Assembly (NCBI RefSeq): GCF_015207875.1
Contig: NZ_JADEVZ010000053.1
Location: 1-36,020 of the forward strand
From: Dolichospermum sp. LEGE 00240
GTDB lineage: Bacteria > Cyanobacteriota > Cyanobacteriia > Cyanobacteriales > Nostocaceae
Direction: 5' to 3'
Length of the DNA stretch: 36,020 bases
Notes under the pieces: generated by a model
Databases searched by the model: none
What the model saw: the letters and a program-made list of their open reading frames with translations, nothing else
Told to the model about the DNA's origin: nothing
Position numbers and translations under genes: made by a program
In this document: positions 1 through 8,201 of the stretch, in pieces
How the letters are laid out: each line of letters opens with the position of its first letter
Position numbering within the stretch: position 1 is the stretch's first letter

Positions 1-87
1 GCAATTACTATGGCGGTTAATGCTATTACTGATGAAAATGCTCTCAATTGGTTTAATCATTGTGGATTGTTTTTTGACCCTATTTAG
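1..87 (+). CDS. C-terminal end of a probable IS630-type transposase (partial)
   Basis: The frame is open from the first base and ends at TAG 85-87, giving 28 residues that finish NWFNHCGLFFDPI. An ending with NWF-HCG after an alanine- and isoleucine-rich stretch resembles the C-terminus of cyanobacterial IS630-family transposases as I remember them. The catalytic part lies outside the window, so the family call rests on this tail only. It points towards patU from the left. No clear terminal inverted repeat was made out in the 120 bases after the stop. It could instead be the end of an unrelated gene. Confidence 0.5.
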   Translation, partial: AITMAVNAITDENALNWFNHCGLFFDPI

Positions 88-211
88 ATAGCTATTTTTG
101 TACTGGACTTGATCGCAAACTGCTGTAAGTTTCAAAACCAGGAAATTAAACAAGATTATGATCCATTCGTTGCCATTGCTCCCATCTAACTCCTAGATAG
201 GCAATATTACC

Positions 212-1006
212 TTAGATTTTCACCTGAATAGCCAACAACAAAGGCTGTTGATCTAATTCAGGGAACTCCACTGCCAAAGTATAAATTGGCTGATTTCTAT
301 CAATTTGTAACTCTATAACTGGTATTTCTGAAGTCTCAGATTTCACAAATTCTTGAGTATCATTACCCTGGAGTTGTAAAATCCCCGGCGTAGGTAATTC
401 ACCCTGAACCGTCAACTTTATGAATTTACCTAAATTCCGTAATTCTACTCGAATACTCAAACTCCCCACCGTAGTGAGCCATTGTTTCTCTACCAGTGGC
501 TGAGTCAATGAAATCGGCAAAGTTAAATTTTCCAACAACTGCTTGGCTGCCATTAAAGACAAAGCCATTTGTTGCCGTGGTAATAAATCAAAATAATCAC
601 TCTCAACATCAGCCGTAGCTGTCAAAGTATCAGCAGAACGATAAGAGCTTCTCAGCACTAACCCAGCCAAATCATTAATAGCTTGAGCATCTGTAGGGAA
701 TATACTTTCTACCACCTGAACTAACTTAGCTCCCAGGGGTAAAGAAGATGTCAATAACACCTGACATTTTTCCAGCAATTGCCAAAAAACTTTTTCAGGC
801 AAAGGAATAGGCAAATTTAGCTTAGATTGGTGGACAGTCCACCCCCAAACAGGAACTAAACCCAGAGATTGTTCTTCTACACAGTCGGGATACTCCATTG
901 ATTGTGTTTCCCAGGGGAACAACGGCGGATTTTTTTCTACTTGGTCTTGTAAACGACGCTTAAGAATAGCTTGAAAACGTTCTTGCACAGTAGGAATTTC
1001 TCCCAA
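212..1006 (-). CDS. patU3: PatU3-like heterocyst pattern protein (C-terminal part of PatU)
   Basis: This 264-residue protein lies just downstream of hetZ on the same strand, the place occupied by patU (patU5/patU3 in Anabaena PCC 7120). In that strain hetZ and patU3 act in heterocyst commitment and spacing, and patU3 loss alters the pattern. I see no catalytic motif. The chain is leucine- and glutamine-rich, and the last 90 residues look like a beta-rich domain. The only available start is a TTG at 1004-1006, because the same frame upstream has stops at 1028-1030 (TAA) and 1031-1033 (TGA). The frame of this gene continues upstream, interrupted, to an ATG at 1186 inside the end of hetZ. That suggests an ancestral single patU of about 324 residues. 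Identification rests mainly on position next to hetZ and general recall. Confidence 0.7.
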   Translation of the reverse strand: MGEIPTVQERFQAILKRRLQDQVEKNPPLFPWETQSMEYPDCVEEQSLGLVPVWGWTVHQSKLNLPIPLPEKVFWQLLEKCQVLLTSSLPLGAKLVQVVESIFPTDAQAINDLAGLVLRSSYRSADTLTATADVESDYFDLLPRQQMALSLMAAKQLLENLTLPISLTQPLVEKQWLTTVGSLSIRVELRNLGKFIKLTVQGELPTPGILQLQGNDTQEFVKSETSEIPVIELQIDRNQPIYTLAVEFPELDQQPLLLAIQVKI

Positions 1007-1096
1007 TTGAAAGGTTTGGGGCTTTTCTTATCAATTTGAGTTCACCAATTTGGCTACTATCTGGAGATAAATATCTACCCCGTCAGTTTCCTCACA

Positions 1097-1186
1097 TTAT
1101 AACAAGCTATACCCGTAAGTGTTGAAGTTATAATTTTTCAATACCCAAGCAAGTTGATCATTTTGTGAAGATTCACAAGTCACCAT
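1097..1186 (-). CDS. 29-residue ORF overlapping hetZ: probable N-terminal fragment of PatU
   Basis: An ATG at 1184-1186 lies inside the last codons of hetZ in another frame and opens 29 codons (MVTCESSQND...) ending in TAA at 1097-1099. It is in the same frame as the PatU3-like gene downstream. Between the two, 21 further sense codons (from CEETDG...) precede a TGA-TAA pair at 1028-1033. The 7-base overlap with hetZ would allow translational coupling. I read it as the remnant or short-ORF form of the PatU N-terminus, comparable to patU5 of Anabaena 7120. Whether the peptide is made is unknown. Confidence 0.5.
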   Translation of the reverse strand: MVTCESSQNDQLAWVLKNYNFNTYGYSLL

Positions 1187-2367
1187 TCATGGGTAGATGC
1201 ACTAGATCCGGACACTAAAGAATTCCGAATTTCCCAGGCTTGTTCTAAAATCTTAAACCAACGTTTCTGTAATTGTGCCATTGATAAGCCTAATGTCTTA
1301 GATATTTGCTCGTCAGGTTTTCCTTGCTGCTTCAAATCTAAGATGGACTTTTGTTTATCATCTAGCTGTGCCAGATAAGTTTCCCATTGAATCGGAGTTA
1401 AACCCAAATTAGTAGGTAAAGAAACTTCTAACCACTCATGTACCAACTCCCAACGATGTAAAAGAGCAAACCGAATTAAATGATATTTAAACCGTTGCTG
1501 TAAGTAATCACGCTGTCGAGATGTTAAACCTAAAATTGACTCAATCTCTGGTGCTGATAAATCCTGAAGACGCAGAGCAAAGTAATCAGCACAGTCAGAT
1601 TGTTCTTTTTCTTCTAAATAATCTATTAATTCAGTAATCACAACCGAGCGCAGGGTATCTTCTTCTGGTTCGGGCTGCATAGCCATAGCCGAGCGCAACT
1701 GATGGATAGCTGGTTCTTCCCAAGAACCGTCAAACTCACCACTACCACCCTCTGATGCCTGTTCTATATCTACACTTGTTTCTAGCGGCTGCTGTTTGGA
1801 AAAAGTTTGCGCCCGCAAAATAATTAGCTGTTGCTGTCTTCCAGGGAGTGGAATCCGACGTTTACCATATCGTTCGGTAAATGCCATGTATTCTCCCAAT
1901 TCTAAAAGAGTCTGGGGGCGATAGGTCAGACCTAATTGGTTTTCCCTTCTAAAGGCACTTAAAGCCTCCAGATAAAAACTCTGGAGAAAATCTTCAATGA
2001 TAGTTAACCGCCCTTGATAGCTTAATTGCTTGTGAGGCGGATTAATATAACGGTAAACAATGGCACTCAGTGTGCTGTGTAGTTCTACCCTTCCACGACT
2101 TGAACCTAACTGATAATATCGAATACACTGTTGTAACCGATGTTTAGCTAGGCTCATGGCTGAACTTTCTACAGACCCGGAAGTTTGAATGCGTTTACTT
2201 TCATTACAAATCCGCAAAACTTCGTTAGTAATTCTCACCGACACATCGTGACAATTTTGCTCCGAAGCCTTAGTTGACTGTTGAAGTTCCCTAAATAGGA
2301 ATTGAAAGATGACCTCCACGCTGATAGAAATTTTCCCCTGATTAGTTGCGATTGCTGTTGAATTCAT
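1180..2367 (-). CDS. hetZ: HetZ, heterocyst differentiation protein
   Basis: This 395-residue protein matches HetZ in length, in its N-terminus (MNSTAIATN) and in its setting upstream of patU. HetZ is an early commitment factor of heterocyst differentiation, activated by HetR in Anabaena PCC 7120. The N-terminal half is alpha-helical with many Arg and Tyr residues. The C-terminal half has two stretches that could be helix-turn-helix like: near APEIESILGLTSRQRDYLQQ, and DEQISKTLGLSMAQLQKRW close to the end. An acidic, glycine/serine-rich linker around residues 200-230 separates the halves. The longer frame begins at TTG 2382, but the ATG at 2365-2367 fits the family start. The end overlaps the patU fragment by 7 bases. 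The 210-base interval upstream separates it from the divergent gene at 2578. I could not identify a HetR box there with confidence. Confidence 0.9.
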   Translation of the reverse strand: MNSTAIATNQGKISISVEVIFQFLFRELQQSTKASEQNCHDVSVRITNEVLRICNESKRIQTSGSVESSAMSLAKHRLQQCIRYYQLGSSRGRVELHSTLSAIVYRYINPPHKQLSYQGRLTIIEDFLQSFYLEALSAFRRENQLGLTYRPQTLLELGEYMAFTERYGKRRIPLPGRQQQLIILRAQTFSKQQPLETSVDIEQASEGGSGEFDGSWEEPAIHQLRSAMAMQPEPEEDTLRSVVITELIDYLEEKEQSDCADYFALRLQDLSAPEIESILGLTSRQRDYLQQRFKYHLIRFALLHRWELVHEWLEVSLPTNLGLTPIQWETYLAQLDDKQKSILDLKQQGKPDEQISKTLGLSMAQLQKRWFKILEQAWEIRNSLVSGSSASTHEW

Positions 2368-2577
2368 AGTCCCAGTTCTCAAAAAGACCCTAACATACTT
2401 TGGACACGACTTGCTAGACTTTGGATAATAGTTTCATGGTTTTTGTGTACAAGTCAAACGCAAACCAATTTACAGTGAGGATATGTGGCATAGGCAGATT
2501 GAACTTGACAAATCCCAATTTGGTGGGATATTTTCCTGCTCATGTTTTAGCCATTATCCAAAAGTCATTTACAAATC

Positions 2578-3054
2578 ATGATGGATTTAGAAGCACAAAT
2601 TCAATTGCTGATAGACAATGCACCCCAGGATGGCGTGACACCACAGATTATGGTATCAATCGCCCCTGTATTAGTCGCCATTGCCCAAAAGTTAAACCAC
2701 TACCAATACTTTATTCTCCAAAATTCTGAGCAAGATTGGGTTTTAACTACATTGAGCAATCGCGCAAATCCAGGAATAGAAAAGCAAGTTATTTACGCTT
2801 TCCCTACCATACAAGATGTTTCCCTAATCTCAGATGCTGGGCGTGACCCTTACTTGCTGCCAACCCTCATGGATGTTACTCAAATTTTATTCCAATTGGT
2901 AGCCCTGAAACCAGTACACAGCATAGTTTTTATAGAAACACCGGGAAATTTAACCAATACTGTAGAAGTGCGGCGTTCTGAGCTAGAAAAGCTGATCCAG
3001 CAACAATTACAGCAATTTAAAGCCCAAAAAACAGTTCCTCCCAATATTGCCTAA
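2578..3054 (+). CDS. Conserved cyanobacterial protein of unknown function
   Basis: This is a 158-residue soluble protein without signal peptide or membrane segment, divergent from hetZ and convergent with sds. I do not recognise a named domain. The middle reads like an alpha/beta fold (YFILQNSEQDWVLTTLSN, KQVIYAFPTIQDVSLIS). The end is a glutamine-rich helix (LEKLIQQQLQQFKAQ) that may be a short coiled coil. Two ATG codons in a row (2578 and 2581) could start it; no strong ribosome binding site is visible. From memory a gene of this type lies between hetZ and sds in Anabaena 7120, which supports it being real. Another frame at 2421-2729 on the same strand is its shadow. Confidence 0.75.
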   Translation: MMDLEAQIQLLIDNAPQDGVTPQIMVSIAPVLVAIAQKLNHYQYFILQNSEQDWVLTTLSNRANPGIEKQVIYAFPTIQDVSLISDAGRDPYLLPTLMDVTQILFQLVALKPVHSIVFIETPGNLTNTVEVRRSELEKLIQQQLQQFKAQKTVPPNIA

Positions 3055-3058
3055 CTAA

Positions 3059-3097
3059 ATTTGGGATTTAGGAAATTTAATATCCACAATCCCAAAT
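3059..3097. terminator. Inverted repeat between convergent genes
   Basis: ATTTGGGATT (3059-3068) and AATCCCAAAT (3088-3097) are perfect 10-base arms around a 19-base loop. They sit between the ends of the gene at 2578 and sds. There is no clean T-run on either side, so termination in both directions is an inference from position. Confidence 0.4.
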
Positions 3098-3119
3098 CTT
3101 GAATCGCCTTAACTTTTTC

Positions 3120-4091
3120 TTAGTAGAGCCGACTTAGTACATAGTCGGTCAAATTCATCAGTGCTTCCCGTGATGCTGATGGTTCTAAAATACCGATAGA
3201 CTCGGTGGCTAACGTAGCATGGTGAGCAGCTAATTCTCTCGCTCTTTGGATACCTCGACTATCATGGATTAGCGCCAGTGCTTGCTCTAAATCCCCTTCC
3301 TGGGCAAACTCTCGTTCAATCAGGACTTCTAAGTAGGGTTTTTCTTCTAAGGCAAATAAAACCGGTGCTGTCAGATTGCCACTTTTGAGGTCAGAACCCG
3401 CTGGTTTACCCAGGGTGTCTGTTGAACCGGTGAAATCAAGAATATCATCTACTATTTGAAAGGAAAGACCTAAATGGCGACCATAACTATACAACTGTTC
3501 GGCAGTTTCTAGGGATGTTTCACTAATCAATCCAGCAGCCTTAGAACTGTTGGCAATTAATGAGGCTGTTTTGTAATAGCTTTTTTGTAGATAGGTTTCC
3601 GTAGAAAGACTAGCATCAAAACGATTTAGCCCTTGTTGGATTTCTCCAGCGGCTAAATCCATAATTACTTCAGAAAGCAGTTTAACAACATCCAAGTTAT
3701 TTAGATTTGCTAAATACCAAGAGGATTGAGCAAAGAGAAAATCCCCTGCAAGCACAGCAATGCGATTACCAAACAAACTATGTACAGTCGGTACACCGCG
3801 CCGAACATTTGATTCATCTACTACATCATCATGGACTAGACTGGCTGTGTGAATCATTTCTGTAATTTCTGCCAGTCGTCGGTGACGTGCGGTAATATCT
3901 TCTTCTAGCATGGTTGCCCGCGATATAAGTAGCACTATTGCAGGTCTGATTCGCTTCCCCCCAGCACCGAATAAGTGTTCGGCTGCGGCATAGAGAATGG
4001 GGTGGCGATTTCCAACTAGCTGTTTAAGGTTATCTGCTAGTATTTGCAGGTCTGCTTCCACAGGGGTAAACAGGGAGGTGGCTGGGGTCAT
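3120..4091 (-). CDS. sds: Long-chain all-trans prenyl diphosphate synthase (solanesyl-diphosphate synthase type)
   Basis: This is a 323-residue member of the trans-isoprenyl diphosphate synthases. The first aspartate-rich motif is DDVVD at residues 88-92 (in LVHDDVVDE) and the second is DDILD at 215-219 (in FQIVDDILDF); both bind Mg2+ and the allylic diphosphate. GAGGKRIRP at 42-50 is the family's N-terminal substrate-binding stretch. In cyanobacteria such enzymes make the C45 side chain of plastoquinone by adding isopentenyl units. Chain length cannot be read exactly from the sequence, but no bulky aromatic residues sit directly before the first motif, as expected for a long product. The ATG at 4089-4091 is the natural start. 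The neighbours are hetZ and, further off, murI. Confidence 0.92.
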   Translation of the reverse strand: MTPATSLFTPVEADLQILADNLKQLVGNRHPILYAAAEHLFGAGGKRIRPAIVLLISRATMLEEDITARHRRLAEITEMIHTASLVHDDVVDESNVRRGVPTVHSLFGNRIAVLAGDFLFAQSSWYLANLNNLDVVKLLSEVIMDLAAGEIQQGLNRFDASLSTETYLQKSYYKTASLIANSSKAAGLISETSLETAEQLYSYGRHLGLSFQIVDDILDFTGSTDTLGKPAGSDLKSGNLTAPVLFALEEKPYLEVLIEREFAQEGDLEQALALIHDSRGIQRARELAAHHATLATESIGILEPSASREALMNLTDYVLSRLY

Positions 4092-4926
4092 GGATAGGCG
4101 GACTCTGACTTAGGTTACGAAAGTTTACATATTCTTTAATTTTAAGATAACCCAGTGTCGGCGCAAAGTTTTCCTTCAGCAAGATGATTTTTAATATCTA
4201 TTGCGTTATTCACACATTGGATTATGAATGTGTTACAATTAAAGATTGTCTTAAGATTTAGTAGTTCTTGCCAAATTTGTCAATTAATAAATCGCGTAGT
4301 AATAAGAACTTTAATGTAAATAAAATAACACGCATTGACGGCAATTTCAAGTTGGCGGTCAGCAAGAAAAAATTTTTAAATTTAGTCCAGAAATTAGCTT
4401 CAAATTCAGTTTGGCTGTGTTAGGCTAATACCTAGAGATATTAAATTTTTCAGATTATTCACTTCCAAAGTAAAACCATCTTATGGTGATTTTACGTAAT
4501 AGCGTTGTGAGTCTAAAATAACTCGTCGCCAAAGAGAAAATAGGAATAATTCCTACATTCTAGGCAATGACCGTGCCTTTTGATCTGAATTGTGCCTTTC
4601 CAGTTATGGAACTAACTCAACGTATTCAACGCACGTTGGGTATTAGCGTACATTTATTTAAATTGGTGTGAGGTCAATAACACAGGCTGGGTAGACTGCT
4701 GATGAGCGCGGCTGAAGTTTGCTGTCGAGTAAATTTGCTGCTGTCGGATGTATAGCCTGGGAAAGTTGATATTAAAGAAAATAGATTGATTGACCAGAGA
4801 AAATTAGTTTTCGACTGGAGTGTTTTGTATAGCTAACTACATTTATCAAGGGTGTGCTTGATTAATTGAGTTCTGCTGGTTTTGTATGCAACTTTATATT
4901 CCCTAGTAATTAAAGATGGTGGAACA
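4092..4926. other. 835-base intergenic stretch, mostly unexplained
   Basis: No long reading frame fits. It contains an inverted repeat ACACATT/AATGTGT around 4211-4232, a 34-codon frame at 4567-4671 (MTVPFDLNCAFPVMELTQRI..., no convincing ribosome binding site), a fairly GC-rich patch at about 4670-4770 and an NtcA-like site at 4827-4840. No tRNA, known RNA or insertion sequence was recognised. It is long enough to hold the sds promoter on the left, the promoter of the small gene on the right and possibly a non-coding RNA. Confidence 0.5.
4827..4840 (+). promoter_or_regulatory. NtcA-like site GTA-N8-TAC
   Basis: GTATAGCTAACTAC matches the GTA-N8-TAC consensus of NtcA, the cyanobacterial nitrogen regulator. 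It lies 86 bases before the ATG of the small membrane protein at 4927. A good TAN3T -10 box about 22 bases downstream is not evident, which weakens the call. Confidence 0.35.
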
Positions 4927-5124
4927 ATGATTTACAGAAATATGCCTATGATGATATTTATTTTAGCTGCTGGCTATTTGTTTAGTGTGTACTTGTTGTT
5001 GGCTTTAGCAAAGCGAGCAAGCAAAAAGAATATTTCTCAAGGCGGGTCTGATTCTGTTAAGGATAAATATAAGCAGCAACGAGAATTAACTACAAATGTA
5101 ACTCAAGCTGTCAATAGTCAATGA
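4927..5124 (+). CDS. Small single-pass membrane protein, unknown function
   Basis: The ATG at 4927 gives 65 residues. Residues 6-24 (MPMMIFILAAGYLFSVYLL) form one hydrophobic membrane segment. It is followed by a positively charged cluster (AKRASKKN), which predicts a cytoplasmic C-terminus, and a polar tail rich in Lys, Gln and Thr. A GGTGGAACA stretch directly before the ATG can act as ribosome binding site. The frame extends 15 codons upstream to a TTG at 4882, but the extension looks non-coding. Function is unknown. The NtcA-like site upstream suggests, without proof, nitrogen-dependent expression. Confidence 0.55.
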   Translation: MIYRNMPMMIFILAAGYLFSVYLLLALAKRASKKNISQGGSDSVKDKYKQQRELTTNVTQAVNSQ

Positions 5125-5134
5125 AAGCAACTTG

Positions 5135-5190
5135 CATTGGTCATTGGTCATTGGTCATTAGTAAATTACCACTGACAACTGACCACTGAC
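5135..5190. repeat. Heptanucleotide short tandem repeats
   Basis: CATTGGT occurs three times plus CATTAGT (5135-5162), followed by CACTGAC-AACTGAC-CACTGAC (5170-5190). These are 7-base tandem repeats of the kind scattered through Nostocales genomes, here between the small membrane gene and the end of murI. Confidence 0.8.
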
Positions 5191-5191
5191 T

Positions 5192-6076
5192 TTAAGAGAG
5201 GACAGTATCAGCAAAACATACCTGTTCTACCATTGGGGTATAGCCCAACCATTGTAAGCTAGATTGGGTAAATTGCTGGGAACAGCCGCTGACAGCGAAG
5301 CGAGTAGGCAGTGGTGGATGAGTATTCTTGATCCCTAGTAGATCCAATTCTTGAGAGCAAGCGGCGGCAACATGAACAGCTGGGTCAATTAGCTGGACTT
5401 GCTGGGGAAGGAGCGATCGCAAGATCGGCGACAAAAGGGGATAATGGGTACAACCATAAACTAAAGTATCTATTTCTTTCTGAATCAAAGGTTCTAGATA
5501 GGTTTTGGCTATTTCCATAGTATAAGGATCGTGGATGCGATTTTGTTCAATGAGTGGGACAAATTCTGGGCAACTGACTTGCCAGACTTGGACATTGGAT
5601 TGAATTTCTAAAATAGCTTGACGATAGGCATTGCTTTGAGCCGTAGCTGGAGTAGCAATCACACCAATCCGTTGTCCTTGTTGGACTGCTGCCCTTGCAC
5701 CTGGGAGAATCACTCCTAAAATGGGGAAATTAAACTCTTGACGGACAATATCTAATGCTAAAGCCGAACTGGTGTTACAGGCCATAATTGCCATTTTCAC
5801 CTGTTGCTGCTGCATCCAATGGAGGATTTCTCGGACAAATTGGAGTATTTCTGTTTGGGAACGAATACCATAGGGAAGACGGGCTGTATCCCCTACATAA
5901 ATAATTGATTCATTGGGAAGTTGTTGATAGATTTGTCGCAGTACAGTTAGTCCGCCAACTCCACTGTCAAATACCCCAATGGGAGCGCGTTGAGGTTCTT
6001 GAGGGGAAAAAGTATCAAAAATAGAAGATGAATACACAGCAAATATTAATTTAGATTTTGAGATGTTAACCCACAT
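5192..6076 (-). CDS. murI: Glutamate racemase
   Basis: MurI converts L- to D-glutamate for peptidoglycan precursors in the cytoplasm. The two catalytic cysteines are visible: Cys100 in MACNTSSA and Cys209 in YGCTHYPLL. The N-terminal FDSGVGGLTVLR (36-47) and VGDTARLPYG (61-70) stretches are also typical. The length of 294 residues includes about 30 residues before the family core. The start is uncertain: an in-frame GTG at 6035-6037 would give 281 residues (starting at YSSSIFD), and neither start has a good ribosome binding site. It lies 77 bases after amiC2 on the same strand, so a peptidoglycan operon amiC1-amiC2-murI is plausible, although repeats and about 200 bases separate the amidase genes. 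Confidence 0.93.
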   Translation of the reverse strand: MWVNISKSKLIFAVYSSSIFDTFSPQEPQRAPIGVFDSGVGGLTVLRQIYQQLPNESIIYVGDTARLPYGIRSQTEILQFVREILHWMQQQQVKMAIMACNTSSALALDIVRQEFNFPILGVILPGARAAVQQGQRIGVIATPATAQSNAYRQAILEIQSNVQVWQVSCPEFVPLIEQNRIHDPYTMEIAKTYLEPLIQKEIDTLVYGCTHYPLLSPILRSLLPQQVQLIDPAVHVAAACSQELDLLGIKNTHPPLPTRFAVSGCSQQFTQSSLQWLGYTPMVEQVCFADTVLS

Positions 6077-6121
6077 TCAGCAGGGAATTGGGAATTAGGA
6101 ATTGGGGTTATTTTCTTCTTC

Positions 6122-6149
6122 CTCCTGACTCCTGACTCCTGACTCCTGC
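6122..6149. repeat. Heptanucleotide tandem repeat (CTCCTGA)
   Basis: Three CTCCTGA units and a variant CTCCTGC fill most of the murI-amiC2 spacer. It belongs to the same class of 7-base repeats seen at 5135 and 16139. Confidence 0.8.
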
Positions 6150-6153
6150 TACA

Positions 6154-8001
6154 TTACCTTTGTTTTAAATAATTCAGAATACCATTAGCTATGCCCTCAG
6201 CCATACGACTTTGGTATTCTGGTGATCCTAAACGAGGATTATCTTCCCGACCGGTCATGTAGCCTGTTTCTACTAAAATAGCAGGCATAGTATTTTTTCT
6301 CAGCACATAAAATCTAGCTTTACGAGTGCCTCGATTCTTCAGGGTACTAATATTTTGGAGAATGGCTTGCCGAACAGTATCTGCTAAAGCATAACCACTA
6401 TCGTAATAATAAACTTCTAAACCATTGACATCAGGGCGATTGTCCACAGCATTAGCGTGAATACTGACAAATAGAGTCGCATTAACACGCTTGGCTATAC
6501 CCACCCGTCCTTGAAGTTCTACAAAGAAGTCAGCATCTCGGGTGAGGACAACTTGGATACCATTTTGTTCTAAAATTCTTGCCAGTTTTGTACTAATGGG
6601 TAGAACAACATCCTTTTCTAGCAAACCACCCAGTCCAGGAGCGCCAGAATCTTTACCGCCATGTCCCGGATCAATAACTACTAAAACTTTGCCATGAGGA
6701 ACAGGTAGACGGGGCTGAGGTCTTGTTTGCAAAGGTGGTGTAATAGAACCTGGAGGATCTTGTGATCCAGGAAATTCAGGTGGTAAAATTGGAGGACGTT
6801 GAGCGCGGAGATTAGTTTGTAATTGTAGTGCTAATAATTGAGATGTAACTTGACTGAGTGTGCCAAAGCTAACACCAGATGCAGGTTGCACAAGAACAAT
6901 TACAGTATTGTCAGATTGGGGTTGGAAACGGACTTTAAGAAGAGGGCTGTTGTTAGTAAAGGCCGGACTTTTGACCTGATTAGCTAATTTGGCATTGGCA
7001 ATGGTAATGCGAAATAGACCTGAGCTTCTATCCCAGCCAGTGGTGGCAGATATGGCTTGGTCTGCTCTAATTAGTAATTGTGTACCATTGCCACCAAGTT
7101 CTACAGATTGAATAATTGCGGGGGAGTCACTCAGTGATGGTGCGGATAATTGGTTATTCTCAGGTAATTTAGCCAAACGATCTGGGATGACGATAAAACC
7201 ACTGTTACCACTAGCTAATGCTTGCCAATTGCGACTAGTATTATCTAACTGTAAGGTCATGCGAACAGCAGATGGACTGCTGGATAGTTGGCTAAATTGG
7301 ATACGACGGACTCCATAGCGATTAATTAATAGATCCCGTTGTCCCATATTTGGTGATAAGGCTGCGCCAATGATATCAATATTGACAGAGCGATTATCTT
7401 GACTGCGATTGATTTGCAGTTGAGGATTGCCACCACTGGTGCTAATGAAAAAGCCGTCACCTGTGACTCGCAATTTCTCAATTTGCACTAACCCTGGGGT
7501 GGTTTCTCGATTGGTGACTACGTTGTAAATACTTCTGGGGTCTAGTGTTGGTTCAGGTGATGTATCGGATGTTGTTGGAGGTAGTGATGGTTCTCCAGTT
7601 TGTCCAGAGGCAACTTCCGGTTGTGGTAGTTCTACTAGCCAACGTTTGCCACTGATGGGAACAAATTTGACTTGGTTGGGGTTGAAGGTGTAACCAGGGG
7701 CTAGTTCGATTACTAAGCGTGTTGTTTGGTGATCAAATTGACCGACACGAATGGTGCGGATTTTGCTGCCAATTTGTTGGGTTACGGACGGGCGGCCTAG
7801 TTCTGTTCCTGGTAAGTCAATTACTAAGCGTGTGGGGTTAAAAATGAGTTGGGCTTGGGGTTGGACAGGGCTAGATGTGTTAATTTCTAAGTGGTTTCGA
7901 TTAGTATTAAACCGCCAAGATTCTAATTTCGCGGCAAAAGCGGGCGAAGATAGGATGAAGACCGTTCCAAAAGTGCTAGGTATTAACCAATGTAGTTTCA
8001 C
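6154..8001 (-). CDS. amiC2: N-acetylmuramoyl-L-alanine amidase with AMIN domains (AmiC2 type)
   Basis: A signal peptide (residues 1-23, ending AFA) sends this 615-residue enzyme to the periplasm. Two AMIN-type domains follow (about 25-130 and 290-385); they target the enzyme to septal wall. A proline-rich linker (about 400-435) leads to the Amidase_3 domain. Zinc and catalytic residues are visible there: His in DPGHGG, Glu in LLEKDV, His in SIHAN and Glu in VETGYMTG. The enzyme cleaves the amide bond between MurNAc and the stem peptide. In Nostocales, AmiC proteins drill the septal nanopores through which filament cells communicate and are needed for heterocyst formation. Start is GTG at 8001, with AGGAG about nine bases before it. 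It is a tandem paralogue of the gene at 8202; the assignment of 1 versus 2 follows gene order. Confidence 0.92.
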   Translation of the reverse strand: MKLHWLIPSTFGTVFILSSPAFAAKLESWRFNTNRNHLEINTSSPVQPQAQLIFNPTRLVIDLPGTELGRPSVTQQIGSKIRTIRVGQFDHQTTRLVIELAPGYTFNPNQVKFVPISGKRWLVELPQPEVASGQTGEPSLPPTTSDTSPEPTLDPRSIYNVVTNRETTPGLVQIEKLRVTGDGFFISTSGGNPQLQINRSQDNRSVNIDIIGAALSPNMGQRDLLINRYGVRRIQFSQLSSSPSAVRMTLQLDNTSRNWQALASGNSGFIVIPDRLAKLPENNQLSAPSLSDSPAIIQSVELGGNGTQLLIRADQAISATTGWDRSSGLFRITIANAKLANQVKSPAFTNNSPLLKVRFQPQSDNTVIVLVQPASGVSFGTLSQVTSQLLALQLQTNLRAQRPPILPPEFPGSQDPPGSITPPLQTRPQPRLPVPHGKVLVVIDPGHGGKDSGAPGLGGLLEKDVVLPISTKLARILEQNGIQVVLTRDADFFVELQGRVGIAKRVNATLFVSIHANAVDNRPDVNGLEVYYYDSGYALADTVRQAILQNISTLKNRGTRKARFYVLRKNTMPAILVETGYMTGREDNPRLGSPEYQSRMAEGIANGILNYLKQR

Positions 8002-8201
8002 AATCCTTTCTCCTGATTCCTATTTATGGGATTTGTCAATATCTCGACTTATGGGGTAATCTTCAGACCATGACCGCTGCAAATTTAACTTTGTTCAAGT
8101 AAAAGATGTTGGTGTTGGTAGTAAGACACGGCTAATGGCGTAGAATTTTAGCATACAATCGGTTTATCAAAAAAAGGGAATAGGCAAGAGATAAGAAACA
8201 C

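Noticed and set aside
2383-2577. HetR-binding inverted repeat upstream of hetZ
   Set aside because: A HetR box is expected from work in Anabaena 7120, but I could not find a convincing inverted repeat here by eye.
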